Shown: positions 18,585-26,576 of the stretch, in pieces | Layout: every line of letters starts with the position of its first letter | How positions within the stretch are numbered: the first letter of the stretch is position 1 | NCBI GenBank assembly: GCA_017416805.1 | Contig: JAFQBB010000020.1 | Span: forward strand, 248,001-312,000 | DNA: 64,000 bases | Direction of reading: 5' to 3' | From: Bacteroidaceae bacterium | Lineage (GTDB): Bacteria > Bacteroidota > Bacteroidia > Bacteroidales > Bacteroidaceae | Notes under the pieces: generated by a model | What the model was told of the DNA's origin: nothing | Database searches by the model: none | Seen by the model: only the letters and a program-made list of their open reading frames with translations | Position numbers and translations under genes: made by a program

Positions 18585-18652
18585 TTTCAATGAAATAGAG
18601 AGAAAATGACTATGCAGGATTTGTTACTGATGAGTGTAAAGAATAATAAATC

Positions 18653-19501
18653 TTATACCTTCTCCGCCACAACCATGGCCCAACGATTGTTTTCGTGGTG
18701 CTCCACGAAGGTAAGTCCATTGGTAGTAAGGCTTTGTCGGATGACGGGGATGTCGTCCACATAGAATCCGCTGAGGAAGATACGGCTGCCAGACTTCATG
18801 CACAGGGCATATGCGTCCATGTCGGTAGTGAGTATGTTGCGGTTGATGTTGGCAATGATGAGGTCGAAAGTGGGGCGTTCGGTACGGAGTACGTCAGCAT
18901 TGCCCAAGCGGACGGTGATGCAATCGATATGGTTCAGGCGGATGTTGTCGGCCGAGTTGCTGACGCACCAATCGTCAATATCGATGGCGGTAATGGGTGA
19001 GGCACCACGCTTGGCTGCGAGGATGGCAAGGATGGAGGTGCCGCATCCCATGTCGAGCACACTTTTATCCTTCAGCTCTGTCTCCAACAGGCGGCTGACA
19101 ATGAGGTTGGTGGTTTCGTGATGTCCTGTGCCGAACGACATTTGCGGATTGATGAGTATGTCATATTCCATTTTGGGGATATCCTTATGGAAGGTACTGT
19201 GGATAACGCATTTGTCACCAATGATGATGGGTTGGAAGAAGTTCTTTTCCCACTCTTCGTTCCAATCTTTGTCTTCCTGCTCCTGAGCCGTGTAGGCAAT
19301 AGCTACGTCGGGTAGGGGGAAGTCGGCAATGACGGCATTGATAGCCTCTTCATCGTATAGCTTTTGTTGGATATAAGCTTTCAGCAGATTCTCTTCTTCT
19401 ACAAAACTTTCAAAACCGATGTCACCAGTCAGGGCGGTAAGTACATCTTGAGCTGTTTCGCTCCAAGGGGTAAGGGTGAAGGCTACTTCTATATAGACCA
19501 T
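18653..19501 (-). CDS. prmA: Ribosomal protein L11 methyltransferase
   Basis: A 282-aa SAM-dependent enzyme that trimethylates ribosomal protein L11. The N-terminal substrate-recognition domain (VYIEVAFTLTPWSETAQDVL) is followed by the class I methyltransferase core: MSFGTGHHETT, LDMGCGTSILAILAAKRG as the SAM-binding motif I, ITAIDIDDWCVSNSADN and FDLIIANINRNIL. It is a single gene on its strand between the dispersed repeat and a divergently transcribed secreted-protein gene. A short AATTATGAGTTGTGAGTTAT word block sits just upstream of the start. Confidence 0.94.
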   Translation of the reverse strand: MVYIEVAFTLTPWSETAQDVLTALTGDIGFESFVEEENLLKAYIQQKLYDEEAINAVIADFPLPDVAIAYTAQEQEDKDWNEEWEKNFFQPIIIGDKCVIHSTFHKDIPKMEYDILINPQMSFGTGHHETTNLIVSRLLETELKDKSVLDMGCGTSILAILAAKRGASPITAIDIDDWCVSNSADNIRLNHIDCITVRLGNADVLRTERPTFDLIIANINRNILTTDMDAYALCMKSGSRIFLSGFYVDDIPVIRQSLTTNGLTFVEHHENNRWAMVVAEKV

Positions 19502-19857
19502 GTTGTAATTATGAGTTGTGAGTTATGTTATGAACAGTGGCTATGCCTTAATAAAACATTCACGAGAGGTTTTGATGAGCGATAGCAGACTGATTCCGAA
19601 TTAATGATGCGCGAAAGTACTGCTTTTTGCTTATAATCCATCTTTAAATTCCTTAAAATCTGAAAAGAAGGCGAAAAAGAGGCAGGGAAATGTGAAATAT
19701 AGGGAAAAACAATGTAAAAAAAAGAGCAATTTGCTATAAAAATCAATAGAGTTGTTTATTTTTGCAGTAAAGATTTGCGGATTATGAGTGAGAAAAGATA
19801 GAAGGAGATGGGATAATCCGTGCAGAAAGGAAGTATGAACAATAAAATAGATGAGGT
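19502..19857. promoter_or_regulatory. Divergent intergenic region between prmA and the Trp/His-rich gene
   Basis: This 356-bp gap holds a word-repeat fragment AATTATGAGTTGTGAGTTAT (19508-19527, locus N). It has a weak minus-strand -7-like site CGAAAGTA (19612-19619, one mismatch to the consensus) for prmA. It also has an exact plus-strand -7 element TATTTTTG (19757-19764) with TTTG at 19730-19733, spacing 23 bp and slightly long. No small gene was found. Confidence 0.55.
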
Positions 19858-21249
19858 ATGAAAAAGTTAGCATTATTATCGTTACTGGTTGTGGTATTGC
19901 CACATATCAGTATGGCACAGAGTGTGGACGATGACCTCTATTTTGTTCCTAAGAGCAAGAAAGAGAAGAAAGAGACTACGGTGACCCGCACGGAAAGGGT
20001 GACTACCGTTACTTCGACAAAGACGAGTAAGACTACCTTGGACGATACTCCCCAAGAGGTTCGTTTTACATCATCGGGACGTTTCGCTTCGGCTGATGTT
20101 GTGCTTGACGCCGCAGGTGTGGAGCGCGATGTGGATGCTTATAACCGACGCTATTCTTTCAGTCTGGATACAGCCACGACAACCCGCTATGTGGTTGAAA
20201 CGGAGGAAGTCGTAGAGAAAGAAAGTGAATGGACGGACAATTTTACCTCTTCGGAGGGCGACTATCAATATGCTACGCGCTTGGTACGTTTCCGCAGTCC
20301 GCGAGTAGCTGTTCCCGTGAGCAGCCCGCTTTATTGGGATTTGGCCTATACATGGTCGCCATACGATTGGGATGTGGTCTATACTGATGGCTATTATGCT
20401 TATGTGGCGCCTGTCTGGAGTAACCCATATTGGTGGGATTGGCATTACGACCCATGGCGTTGGCACAGAGGTTGGAGTTGGCATGTGGGATGGGGCACAG
20501 GTGGCTGGCACTTCGGCTTTGGCTGGGGATGGCATGACCCATGGTATCATCATCATCACTATCCTTATCATCCTCCTTATTGGGGACATCATCATCATCC
20601 CCATCACGGCCCGCATTTCGGTGGAGGACATGTAGGTGGATGGCGTAACGGCTTTTATTATGACAATCGTCGTCGGATAGGAACTCGTCCGGCTGTACGT
20701 GCCCAACGACAAGAAGTGGCACCTGTACGTGCAAGTAGGGGAAATGATCGTGGTACTGCCGTTGCTTCCCGTACGTCATCTGGACGTACGGCGACAGGGC
20801 GTGCATCCGATAGTGCCGTACGCTCAAGCTCAACCCGTGGCTCACAGACAGGAAATGTGGCGACCACTACAAATAGTGGACGCAATAGTCGGAGTACGGT
20901 GGGAAGGAATAGTAACCAGACTTCAACATCGACCCGTCAGAGTCAGGCTACGACAAACAGGAATTCGGAGAGCAATGTCCGTAGCAATAGTGGGCGCAGT
21001 AGTCGCAGTTCTTCAAGCTATTCAACAGAAAACAGCTCACGCAGCTCTTCGCGCAGTTCTTCAGGAAACTACAGCCGTAGCAGCAGCTCTACGCGTAGTT
21101 CTTCAGGCAGTTATTCGTCAGGGCGTAGCAGCTCTTCACGTAGTTCTTCAGGTAGTTATTCGTCAGGACGTAGCAGCTCCTCACGTAGCTCCGGTATGGG
21201 TGGAAGCACTCGTTCAACTGGTGGCGGACGGTCGGGTGGACGCCGGTGA
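19858..21249 (+). CDS. Secreted protein, Trp/Tyr/His-rich core and Ser/Arg repeat tail
   Basis: A 463-aa protein I do not recognise. A cleavable signal peptide (MKKLALLSLLVVVLPHISMA) is followed by a Thr/Lys-rich spacer, then a core at about 160-260 very rich in Trp, Tyr, His and Gly (WSNPYWWDWHYDPWRWHRG, HHHHYPYHPPYWGHHHHPHH). The tail of about 190 residues is low-complexity Ser/Arg/Thr/Gly with near-repeats of RSSSGSYSSGRSSSS. The His clusters could bind metals and the tail is very basic; both are inference. It is followed 46 bp later by an outer-membrane barrel gene, so both may act at the outer membrane. Confidence 0.8.
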   Translation: MKKLALLSLLVVVLPHISMAQSVDDDLYFVPKSKKEKKETTVTRTERVTTVTSTKTSKTTLDDTPQEVRFTSSGRFASADVVLDAAGVERDVDAYNRRYSFSLDTATTTRYVVETEEVVEKESEWTDNFTSSEGDYQYATRLVRFRSPRVAVPVSSPLYWDLAYTWSPYDWDVVYTDGYYAYVAPVWSNPYWWDWHYDPWRWHRGWSWHVGWGTGGWHFGFGWGWHDPWYHHHHYPYHPPYWGHHHHPHHGPHFGGGHVGGWRNGFYYDNRRRIGTRPAVRAQRQEVAPVRASRGNDRGTAVASRTSSGRTATGRASDSAVRSSSTRGSQTGNVATTTNSGRNSRSTVGRNSNQTSTSTRQSQATTNRNSESNVRSNSGRSSRSSSSYSTENSSRSSSRSSSGNYSRSSSSTRSSSGSYSSGRSSSSRSSSGSYSSGRSSSSRSSGMGGSTRSTGGGRSGGRR

Positions 21250-21295
21250 ATAACATTCCTTTCTGAAGAAGAATTAATAATGAAAGAATGAAGTA

Positions 21296-23005
21296 ATGAA
21301 ACTCAAAAAGATTATAAGTGTAATAGTAATCGCACTCATTTCGGGAAGTGCCGTGTGGGCTCAGACTCAATACGATGCGGAGCGCTTCATCAGTACCGAT
21401 TTGAATGGGACAGCCCGTTTTGTCGGAATGGGAGGCGCCATGAGTGCTCTTGGTGGTGACATCTCCACGATGGGGACTAATCCTGCCGGTATCGGACTCT
21501 TCCGTCGTAACGATGTGTCGGGTACATTCAGTTTGAACAATACGCGGGTTGAAGCAAATTTTGGAGGTGTGACAGGTAAGGATGACCGTTCGCGCCTTTC
21601 GTTCGATCAGTTGGGAGTTGTGTTCAGTACCAGAATGGGTGATGAACTTCGTTTCGTGAATTTCGGTATCAACTACCGTAAGCAACGCAACTTCAACAAG
21701 CGGATGACTATGTATGGTGACTTGATGGGGCTTTCGCTTACTGACCAGATAGCCTGGATGGGAAACTGTTATAATCCAATCCCTTTGGAAGATTACTATC
21801 AGATGTATGATGACCTGAATGCAGATTATTATACCAGTCCTGATTGGGAAGATGTATCGTGGTTGACAATATTGGGAATACAAGGTGGACTTATTGGACC
21901 CGACCAAGGAACGGATGGCAATACAGAATGGGGAGATGTTCCTTCAGAAGAAGGAAAAGGTCGAAATGGTAATCCTATAATAAATAAAAAAGGTAATCCT
22001 ATAACAAATGAAAATGGAGAGCCGCTTTACGATTATCTCCATTATATAGGAATGCCAGGTTACGATGCGCAGTATAAGAGTCGTGAAACAGGTGGAGTGA
22101 ATGTGGTTGACCTTAATATGTCTTTCAATGTCAATGACCGTTTTTATTTCGGATTGACGGTTGGGGTGTATGATGTCAATTATGAACGCACATCGTCCTA
22201 TACAGAATGGGGAGAGTTTGACCATTTACCAACAGATTTTACTTTGACCAATTCATATCGTACGGAAGGAACAGGTGCCGACCTTAAGTTGGGTGCCATA
22301 TTCCGTCCTATTGAAGAGTCTGCTTTCCGCTTTGGCTTGGCTATTCATACCCCTACCTACTACAAACTGTCCGATCGGCATTCGGCCGAGCTTTTCTCTA
22401 CGGTTTCCAATATGGCCTATACCGGAGGAACCTCTGTTGCTACCCGTGATTACGAATTGCTTACTCCCTGGAAGTTCAATTTCAGTCTTGGACATACTAT
22501 CGGGACCTCTGTTGCAATAGGGGCAGAGTATGAATATGCAGACTATTCCTCGGCCAAGCTTCGTTGGGACGAGTTTGAAGACATGTATGAGGAAACGTCA
22601 TGGATAGAGGAGGACTTGAAAGGTGTGCATACATTCCGTTTGGGTGTGGAGGCCAAACTGATACCCGAGTTCAGCCTGCGTGCCGGATACAATTACAGTT
22701 CGGCGGCTTTTGACAAGAGTGCCTATAAGTTCCTGTATTCAAATGATCCCCGTACGGATGCAGAATATGAAAATACCTTGGCACGAAACATCTTTACGGT
22801 AGGTATGGGTTATCGTTTCGGACAGTTCTATCTGGATGCCGCTTACCAGTATGCATGCCAAAAAGGTGAATTTTATCCATTTGATAGTTGGTATAGCTGG
22901 GATGCAGGGGTTGATTTCCCCAATACTGCTGATGGACTCCTGCCTGCCACCAAGACAAAGACTGAACGCGACCAGGTGATGTTTACTTTTGGTTATCGTT
23001 TCTGA
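21296..23005 (+). CDS. Outer-membrane barrel protein, OmpP1/FadL-like
   Basis: A 569-aa protein with signal peptide MKLKKIISVIVIALISGSAVWAQ and the N-terminal signature RFVGMGGAMSALGGD plus TNPAGIGLF seen in FadL/TodX-type hydrophobic-compound channels, which Bacteroides annotations often call 'hemin receptor'. Alternating-hydrophobicity strands continue to a C-terminal VMFTFGYRF with terminal Phe, as expected of BamA-assembled barrels. A long loop around residues 215-245 is rich in Asn/Gly/Lys (GRNGNPIINKKGNPITNENG). The substrate is unknown. It probably shares an operon with the Trp/His-rich gene upstream. Confidence 0.8.
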   Translation: MKLKKIISVIVIALISGSAVWAQTQYDAERFISTDLNGTARFVGMGGAMSALGGDISTMGTNPAGIGLFRRNDVSGTFSLNNTRVEANFGGVTGKDDRSRLSFDQLGVVFSTRMGDELRFVNFGINYRKQRNFNKRMTMYGDLMGLSLTDQIAWMGNCYNPIPLEDYYQMYDDLNADYYTSPDWEDVSWLTILGIQGGLIGPDQGTDGNTEWGDVPSEEGKGRNGNPIINKKGNPITNENGEPLYDYLHYIGMPGYDAQYKSRETGGVNVVDLNMSFNVNDRFYFGLTVGVYDVNYERTSSYTEWGEFDHLPTDFTLTNSYRTEGTGADLKLGAIFRPIEESAFRFGLAIHTPTYYKLSDRHSAELFSTVSNMAYTGGTSVATRDYELLTPWKFNFSLGHTIGTSVAIGAEYEYADYSSAKLRWDEFEDMYEETSWIEEDLKGVHTFRLGVEAKLIPEFSLRAGYNYSSAAFDKSAYKFLYSNDPRTDAEYENTLARNIFTVGMGYRFGQFYLDAAYQYACQKGEFYPFDSWYSWDAGVDFPNTADGLLPATKTKTERDQVMFTFGYRF

Positions 23006-23119
23006 AGGATAGAAAATAAAAGCCTTGAGCGCAACAACCAAACTGTTCTTCTGTTTGTTAGTAAGGTGTAGGGATTTAAAACCCTGCATGAATGAAAAAA
23101 CGAAGAAAGGGATTTGTTT

Positions 23120-23263
23120 ATGGAAAGAAAGTTTTGGGTAGGTTTGGGAGTGTTGTTGCTCATTGTCCTCTTGCTTTGGTGGCTTTATGTAGCCATGTTG
23201 GTCAATGAGGACGAGAGTTTGGCCATGATGCATAATATGTTGTTGCAAAAAATGAATGTATGA
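23120..23263 (+). CDS. 47-residue single-span membrane peptide
   Basis: A short frame, MERKFWVGLGVLLLIVLLLW..., with one strongly hydrophobic helix (residues 6-24) and a polar C-terminus (NEDESLAMMHNMLLQKMNV). A GAAAGGG ribosome-binding site lies about 9 bp upstream. Its stop overlaps the next start as ATGA (23260-23263), so translation is probably coupled to the DUF308 gene. It may be an accessory subunit of that protein. No family is recognised. Confidence 0.65.
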   Translation: MERKFWVGLGVLLLIVLLLWWLYVAMLVNEDESLAMMHNMLLQKMNV

Positions 23264-23865
23264 AAAAAGGTTCAATTGATATGGCTTATTCCCTGCTTCG
23301 TGGGGTAACAGCTTTGTTGATAGGCGTCTTGTTGGTCTTTTGGCCTCAGAGTGCTGTGTTGTATCTGATAATGGTGCTCGGATGTCTTTTCCTTATCCCC
23401 GGTTTGTTTTCCCTGTTGGCATATTACCGGCATAAGTCGGCGGATGGTGCATCTCATCGTTTCGGGTGGTCTCAAGTGTTGAGTGTAGGTAGCATCCTGT
23501 TTGGCTTGTGTCTTATTGTCCGTCCGATGTTTTTCGAAGCGATCCTGATGTATGCGTTGGGTATAATCCTCACTTATGCCGGATTGAGTGAAATTATCCA
23601 TCTTGTTTCTGCCCGCCAATGGGTGCGTGTGCCTGGAGGTTTCTATGTCACTCCTGTATTGGTCATGCTGGTAGGCATTTTCATCCTATTCAATCCTATC
23701 GAGTCGGCCAACGTACCTTTTATTATATTAGGTATAGGATGCATGGTGTACGGCCTTTCCGACATGGTGAATGTCATCAAGTTCCGCCGTCGCAACAGCG
23801 ATGTGGAAGAGGTGCAGGTGGTGATTGATGAACCGAAGGAAGAGGAAATTTTGGTAGATGGATAA
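23260..23865 (+). CDS. DUF308/HdeD-family membrane protein
   Basis: A 201-aa protein with six hydrophobic segments arranged as the paired-helix repeats of DUF308 (HdeD): LLRGVTALLIGVLLVFWPQSA, YLIMVLGCLFLIPGLFSLLAY, VLSVGSILFGLCLIV, ILMYALGIILTYAGLSEII, VLVMLVGIFILFNP and IILGIGCMVYGLSDMVNVI. The C-terminal tail is acidic (VEEVQVVIDEPKEEE). HdeD is linked to acid resistance in enterobacteria; the role here is unknown. It overlaps a 47-residue peptide gene by 4 bp and is followed by a strong terminator. Confidence 0.82.
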   Translation: MKKGSIDMAYSLLRGVTALLIGVLLVFWPQSAVLYLIMVLGCLFLIPGLFSLLAYYRHKSADGASHRFGWSQVLSVGSILFGLCLIVRPMFFEAILMYALGIILTYAGLSEIIHLVSARQWVRVPGGFYVTPVLVMLVGIFILFNPIESANVPFIILGIGCMVYGLSDMVNVIKFRRRNSDVEEVQVVIDEPKEEEILVDG

Positions 23866-23922
23866 TACTCTGATTAGTAAATGAATACGAATGGCTGATT
23901 CTTCTTTGAAGAAAGGCCGGAG

Positions 23923-23968
23923 AAACTCACACGTAAGTTTTCCTGAACTTACGTGTGAGTTTTTTTTG
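23923..23968 (+). terminator. Rho-independent terminator after the DUF308 gene
   Basis: Perfect 17-bp arms AAACTCACACGTAAGTT (23923-23939) and AACTTACGTGTGAGTTT (23946-23962) with a 6-nt loop, followed by a T run to 23968. Confidence 0.9.
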
Positions 23969-24082
23969 ATTTGCGTGCGAGTTCAAGCATTCTTTCTCGT
24001 GAGTGTGAAGCGGCTTGTGTCTTGGAAAATCCTTGCTTCCCTTCTTGTGTTAAAAAAAACATTGTTAACATAGTTTAACAAT

Positions 24083-24118
24083 GGGGGGGGGTGGTATAGT
24101 ATATTATAGTTAATTTTG
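24083..24118 (+). promoter_or_regulatory. Fimbrial operon promoter with a G9 tract at the -33 position
   Basis: The -7 element TAATTTTG (24111-24118) fits the consensus. Where the -33 TTTG should lie, there is instead a homopolymer of nine G (24083-24091) exactly 19 bp upstream, preceded by the hairpin-forming ATTGTTAACATAGTTTAACA. Slippage in the tract could change promoter spacing. Confidence 0.55.
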
Positions 24119-24198
24119 CGGACTGTTTATCCCTGCTAGTATATAAGCGTATCACACACAGCCTATAAGCCGATGGTGTAGAGTAACAAAAATGAATC

Positions 24199-25473
24199 TT
24201 GAAAGTGAAACGGACGGTAAAAATAGTTGCATTATTGGTATTGCTGCTTTCTATGGCCGCAGGGGGCTTTGCACAGTCGTCTGTCAAGCATGGATATCAG
24301 AAGAGTCTGTTGGGCATCGAGGTTCATTTCCGGTTTGACAAGTCATTGCTCGACCTTCATTATATGGGCAATGCTCAGGCACTGGAGCGTTTTGCTTACG
24401 TGATTGACTCCATCGGTCTGTCCAAGATTGATTCTGTGGTCATCGTTTCACAATCTTCTCCTGAAGGTGTGTATGAACACAACCTGAAACTTTCACGCCT
24501 TCGTGCAGCCACCATGCATCGTACGATTGGGCAACGTCATCCCGAATTGAATGACCGTCTCTATGTGCATCCCGACGGTGAGTCGTGGGAGCGCTTGCGT
24601 GAATATGTGACCAGCGACAAGAAGATGAAGCAGACAACCATCGACAAGGTTGTCAGCATTATCGACTCTGATGTCAACGTCGGTACCAAGAAGTGGCGTT
24701 TGCAGCAATTGCCCATCTACCGGTATTTGGTTCAAACTTACTATCCGCGTCTTCGTAATTCAGTGTTCTGCATCGTTTACTACGAAACTGCTGCTGTCGA
24801 GAAGATTCCGGTGGAGGTGGCCGGGAAAGAAGAAATAGTTGAGGTGTCCGAAGAGACGGAGGTGGTTCCTGCCGACACCGTGTCTGTTTCTGAACCTGAG
24901 CCGGCACCTGCCCCTTCCCCTTCACGCAAAATCGTGTGGGCACTCAAGAGTAACTTGCTCTACGACCTGGCCCTTGTTCCTAACTTGGGTGCAGAACTGA
25001 GCCTTGGTAAGGGATGGAGCATTGCCGGTTCGTGGGAATATGCCCGATGGAACACCGACAGTTGGTGTTGGCGCATCTATGGAGGCGAGTTGGCACTGCG
25101 TAAATGGTTGGGCCGTACTGCCAAGGAGCGTCCCCTTAGCGGGCATCATGTAGGAGTGTATGCCCAAGCCTTTACTTACGATTTTATGGCTTTTGGCCAT
25201 AAGGGGTATATGTCCGGCGAGCCGGGAGATAACCTGTTCAAGCATCCTTCGTATGTCATGGGTGTGGAGTATGGTTATTCACTTCCCATTGCCCGCTGTT
25301 TGAATCTCGACTTTGTGTTGGGTGTGGGCTATCAGGGCGGTAAGTACAATGAATACCGCATTGTCGACGATTGCTACGTATGGCAAGCCCGCAAGAATCG
25401 CAGTTTTGTCGGTCCTACAAAGGCTGAGGTCTCACTTGTGTGGCTCTTTGGCCAGAAAGGAGGTGTCCGATGA
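24199..25473 (+). CDS. DUF3575 protein, fimbrial-locus outer-membrane protein
   Basis: A 424-aa exported protein that opens a fimbrial operon. The N-terminal half after the signal peptide resembles an OmpA-like domain (VHFRFDKSLLDLHYMGNAQAL, VVIVSQSSPEGVYEHNLKLSRLRA). A Glu/Pro-rich hinge follows (about 215-242). The C-terminal half is the DUF3575 barrel-like domain (WALKSNLLYDLALVPNLGAELSLG, GVYAQAFTYDFMAFGHKGY, AEVSLVWLFGQ). Such proteins accompany type V pilus genes in Bacteroides and may anchor or assemble the fibre (inference). The start is uncertain: TTG at 24199 or GTG at 24205, with no in-frame ATG. The stop overlaps the next gene as ATGA. Confidence 0.82.
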   Translation: MKVKRTVKIVALLVLLLSMAAGGFAQSSVKHGYQKSLLGIEVHFRFDKSLLDLHYMGNAQALERFAYVIDSIGLSKIDSVVIVSQSSPEGVYEHNLKLSRLRAATMHRTIGQRHPELNDRLYVHPDGESWERLREYVTSDKKMKQTTIDKVVSIIDSDVNVGTKKWRLQQLPIYRYLVQTYYPRLRNSVFCIVYYETAAVEKIPVEVAGKEEIVEVSEETEVVPADTVSVSEPEPAPAPSPSRKIVWALKSNLLYDLALVPNLGAELSLGKGWSIAGSWEYARWNTDSWCWRIYGGELALRKWLGRTAKERPLSGHHVGVYAQAFTYDFMAFGHKGYMSGEPGDNLFKHPSYVMGVEYGYSLPIARCLNLDFVLGVGYQGGKYNEYRIVDDCYVWQARKNRSFVGPTKAEVSLVWLFGQKGGVR

Positions 25474-26465
25474 AGCAGCTTCGTCTCCTGATATGGGTGC
25501 TTGTAATTTTTGCGGTGGTCTCATGTGAGCAGAAGGATCTCTGCTACGACCACGAGCCTCATGCTCACCGTACACAATTCCAATTGCGTCTGTCCTTTGA
25601 CTGCGAGTGGGAATACAACATCGAGAACCACATCGACTGGGAACAGCAGTGGAAACCCGAGTATGGTATCGCCTACGAAGACATTGCTCCCAAGGAGCCC
25701 GAAGGCGTGCGCGTACATATATATAATGAGGACGACCAGACGGAGACTGTGCGCAACCTCACCCGTCAGCACAATACTATCAGCTTCAACGAGGAGGGAC
25801 ATTACGACATGATTTTCTACAACAACGATACCGAGTATATCTTGTTCGAGGGGCTCGACTCTTTCCACACTGCCAAGGCCACCACGCGTGGCGGTCATGT
25901 GCGCAATGCTGTGATGAATACCCCCGACATGCTTTTTGGCGCGTTTGTCGACTCTATCTTCGTAGAGCGTCAGGCTGTGCCCGATACACTCGACGTCGTT
26001 CTTCGTCCTTTGGTATATACCTACCTGCTCCGTTTCGAGGTGACCAAGGGTGCCGGGCTCATCAAACATGCCGATGGTGTGCTCAGTGGCATGGCCACAG
26101 GCGTGCACCTCAGTAAGGGGCATACGACCACCTCTACGGGACTGCTCACCTTTGAGTGTACCATGCAGGGCGACTATGGTGTACAGGCGTTGGTGCGCTC
26201 ATTCGGTATTCCCGGTTATCCCACTCCACACTATTCGCGTGGCTATGAGGAGACCTATCCCCATGAACTGTACCTCAACGTATCGCTCACCAATGGTAAG
26301 ACACAATCCTTCAAGTACGACATCACCGAGCAGATGCGCAAACAACCGCATGGTGGTGTCATATTGATACAGGATATGGAGATTGAGGAGAACTCCACCG
26401 GTGGAGGGGCATTCAATGTTGGTGTTGATGGATGGGGTGAAATAGTACATGTGCCGCTCAACTAA
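25470..26465 (+). CDS. DUF5119 fimbrial-locus lipoprotein
   Basis: A 331-aa lipoprotein (MKQLRLLIWVLVIFAVVSC, lipobox Cys at residue 19) of the DUF5119 family, which occurs in Bacteroides fimbrillin operons next to DUF3575. The body is beta-rich with no catalytic motif seen. It may be an anchor or regulator of fimbria length, by analogy to Mfa2/FimB-type subunits; that is inference. I chose the ATG at 25470, which overlaps the upstream stop by 4 bp, over one ten codons earlier. Confidence 0.8.
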   Translation: MKQLRLLIWVLVIFAVVSCEQKDLCYDHEPHAHRTQFQLRLSFDCEWEYNIENHIDWEQQWKPEYGIAYEDIAPKEPEGVRVHIYNEDDQTETVRNLTRQHNTISFNEEGHYDMIFYNNDTEYILFEGLDSFHTAKATTRGGHVRNAVMNTPDMLFGAFVDSIFVERQAVPDTLDVVLRPLVYTYLLRFEVTKGAGLIKHADGVLSGMATGVHLSKGHTTTSTGLLTFECTMQGDYGVQALVRSFGIPGYPTPHYSRGYEETYPHELYLNVSLTNGKTQSFKYDITEQMRKQPHGGVILIQDMEIEENSTGGGAFNVGVDGWGEIVHVPLN

Positions 26466-26523
26466 TTTGGTGAGAGAGACAATAAATTATCAAAATAGAA
26501 AACAAACAGAAAAATAACATATA

Positions 26524-26573
26524 ATATTAACTATTTAAAATTTTCAACATATTAACTATTTAAAATTTTCAGC
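26524..26573 (+). repeat. 25-bp tandem duplication in the fimbrillin leader
   Basis: Two adjacent copies of ATATTAACTATTTAAAATTT plus TCARC (26524-26548 and 26549-26573) differ at one base and end 3 bp before the fimbrillin ATG. The unit contains the palindrome AAAATTTT. The duplication sits where it could alter ribosome loading or leader length of the most abundant subunit. Confidence 0.8.
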
Positions 26574-26576
26574 ATT

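Larger units (their letters stand above)
23866..24198. promoter_or_regulatory. Terminator-to-promoter region upstream of the fimbrial operon
   Basis: This 333-bp gap contains, in order, a perfect terminator hairpin (23923-23968), an unremarkable T-rich stretch, the inverted repeat ATTGTTAA/TTAACAAT (24061-24082), a run of nine G (24083-24091), a -7 element TAATTTTG (24111-24118) and an approximately 75-nt leader. No small frame could be supported. Confidence 0.6.

Noticed and set aside
18320-18598. 92-codon plus-strand frame in the gap before prmA
   Set aside because: It lies inside the dispersed repeat, has no plausible composition, and the second copy of the repeat does not keep the frame.
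20071-20845. Long minus-strand frames rich in Met/His/Ile opposite the Trp/His-rich gene
   Set aside because: They are antisense shadows of the biased codons of the plus-strand gene, which has a signal peptide, promoter and coherent domain layout.
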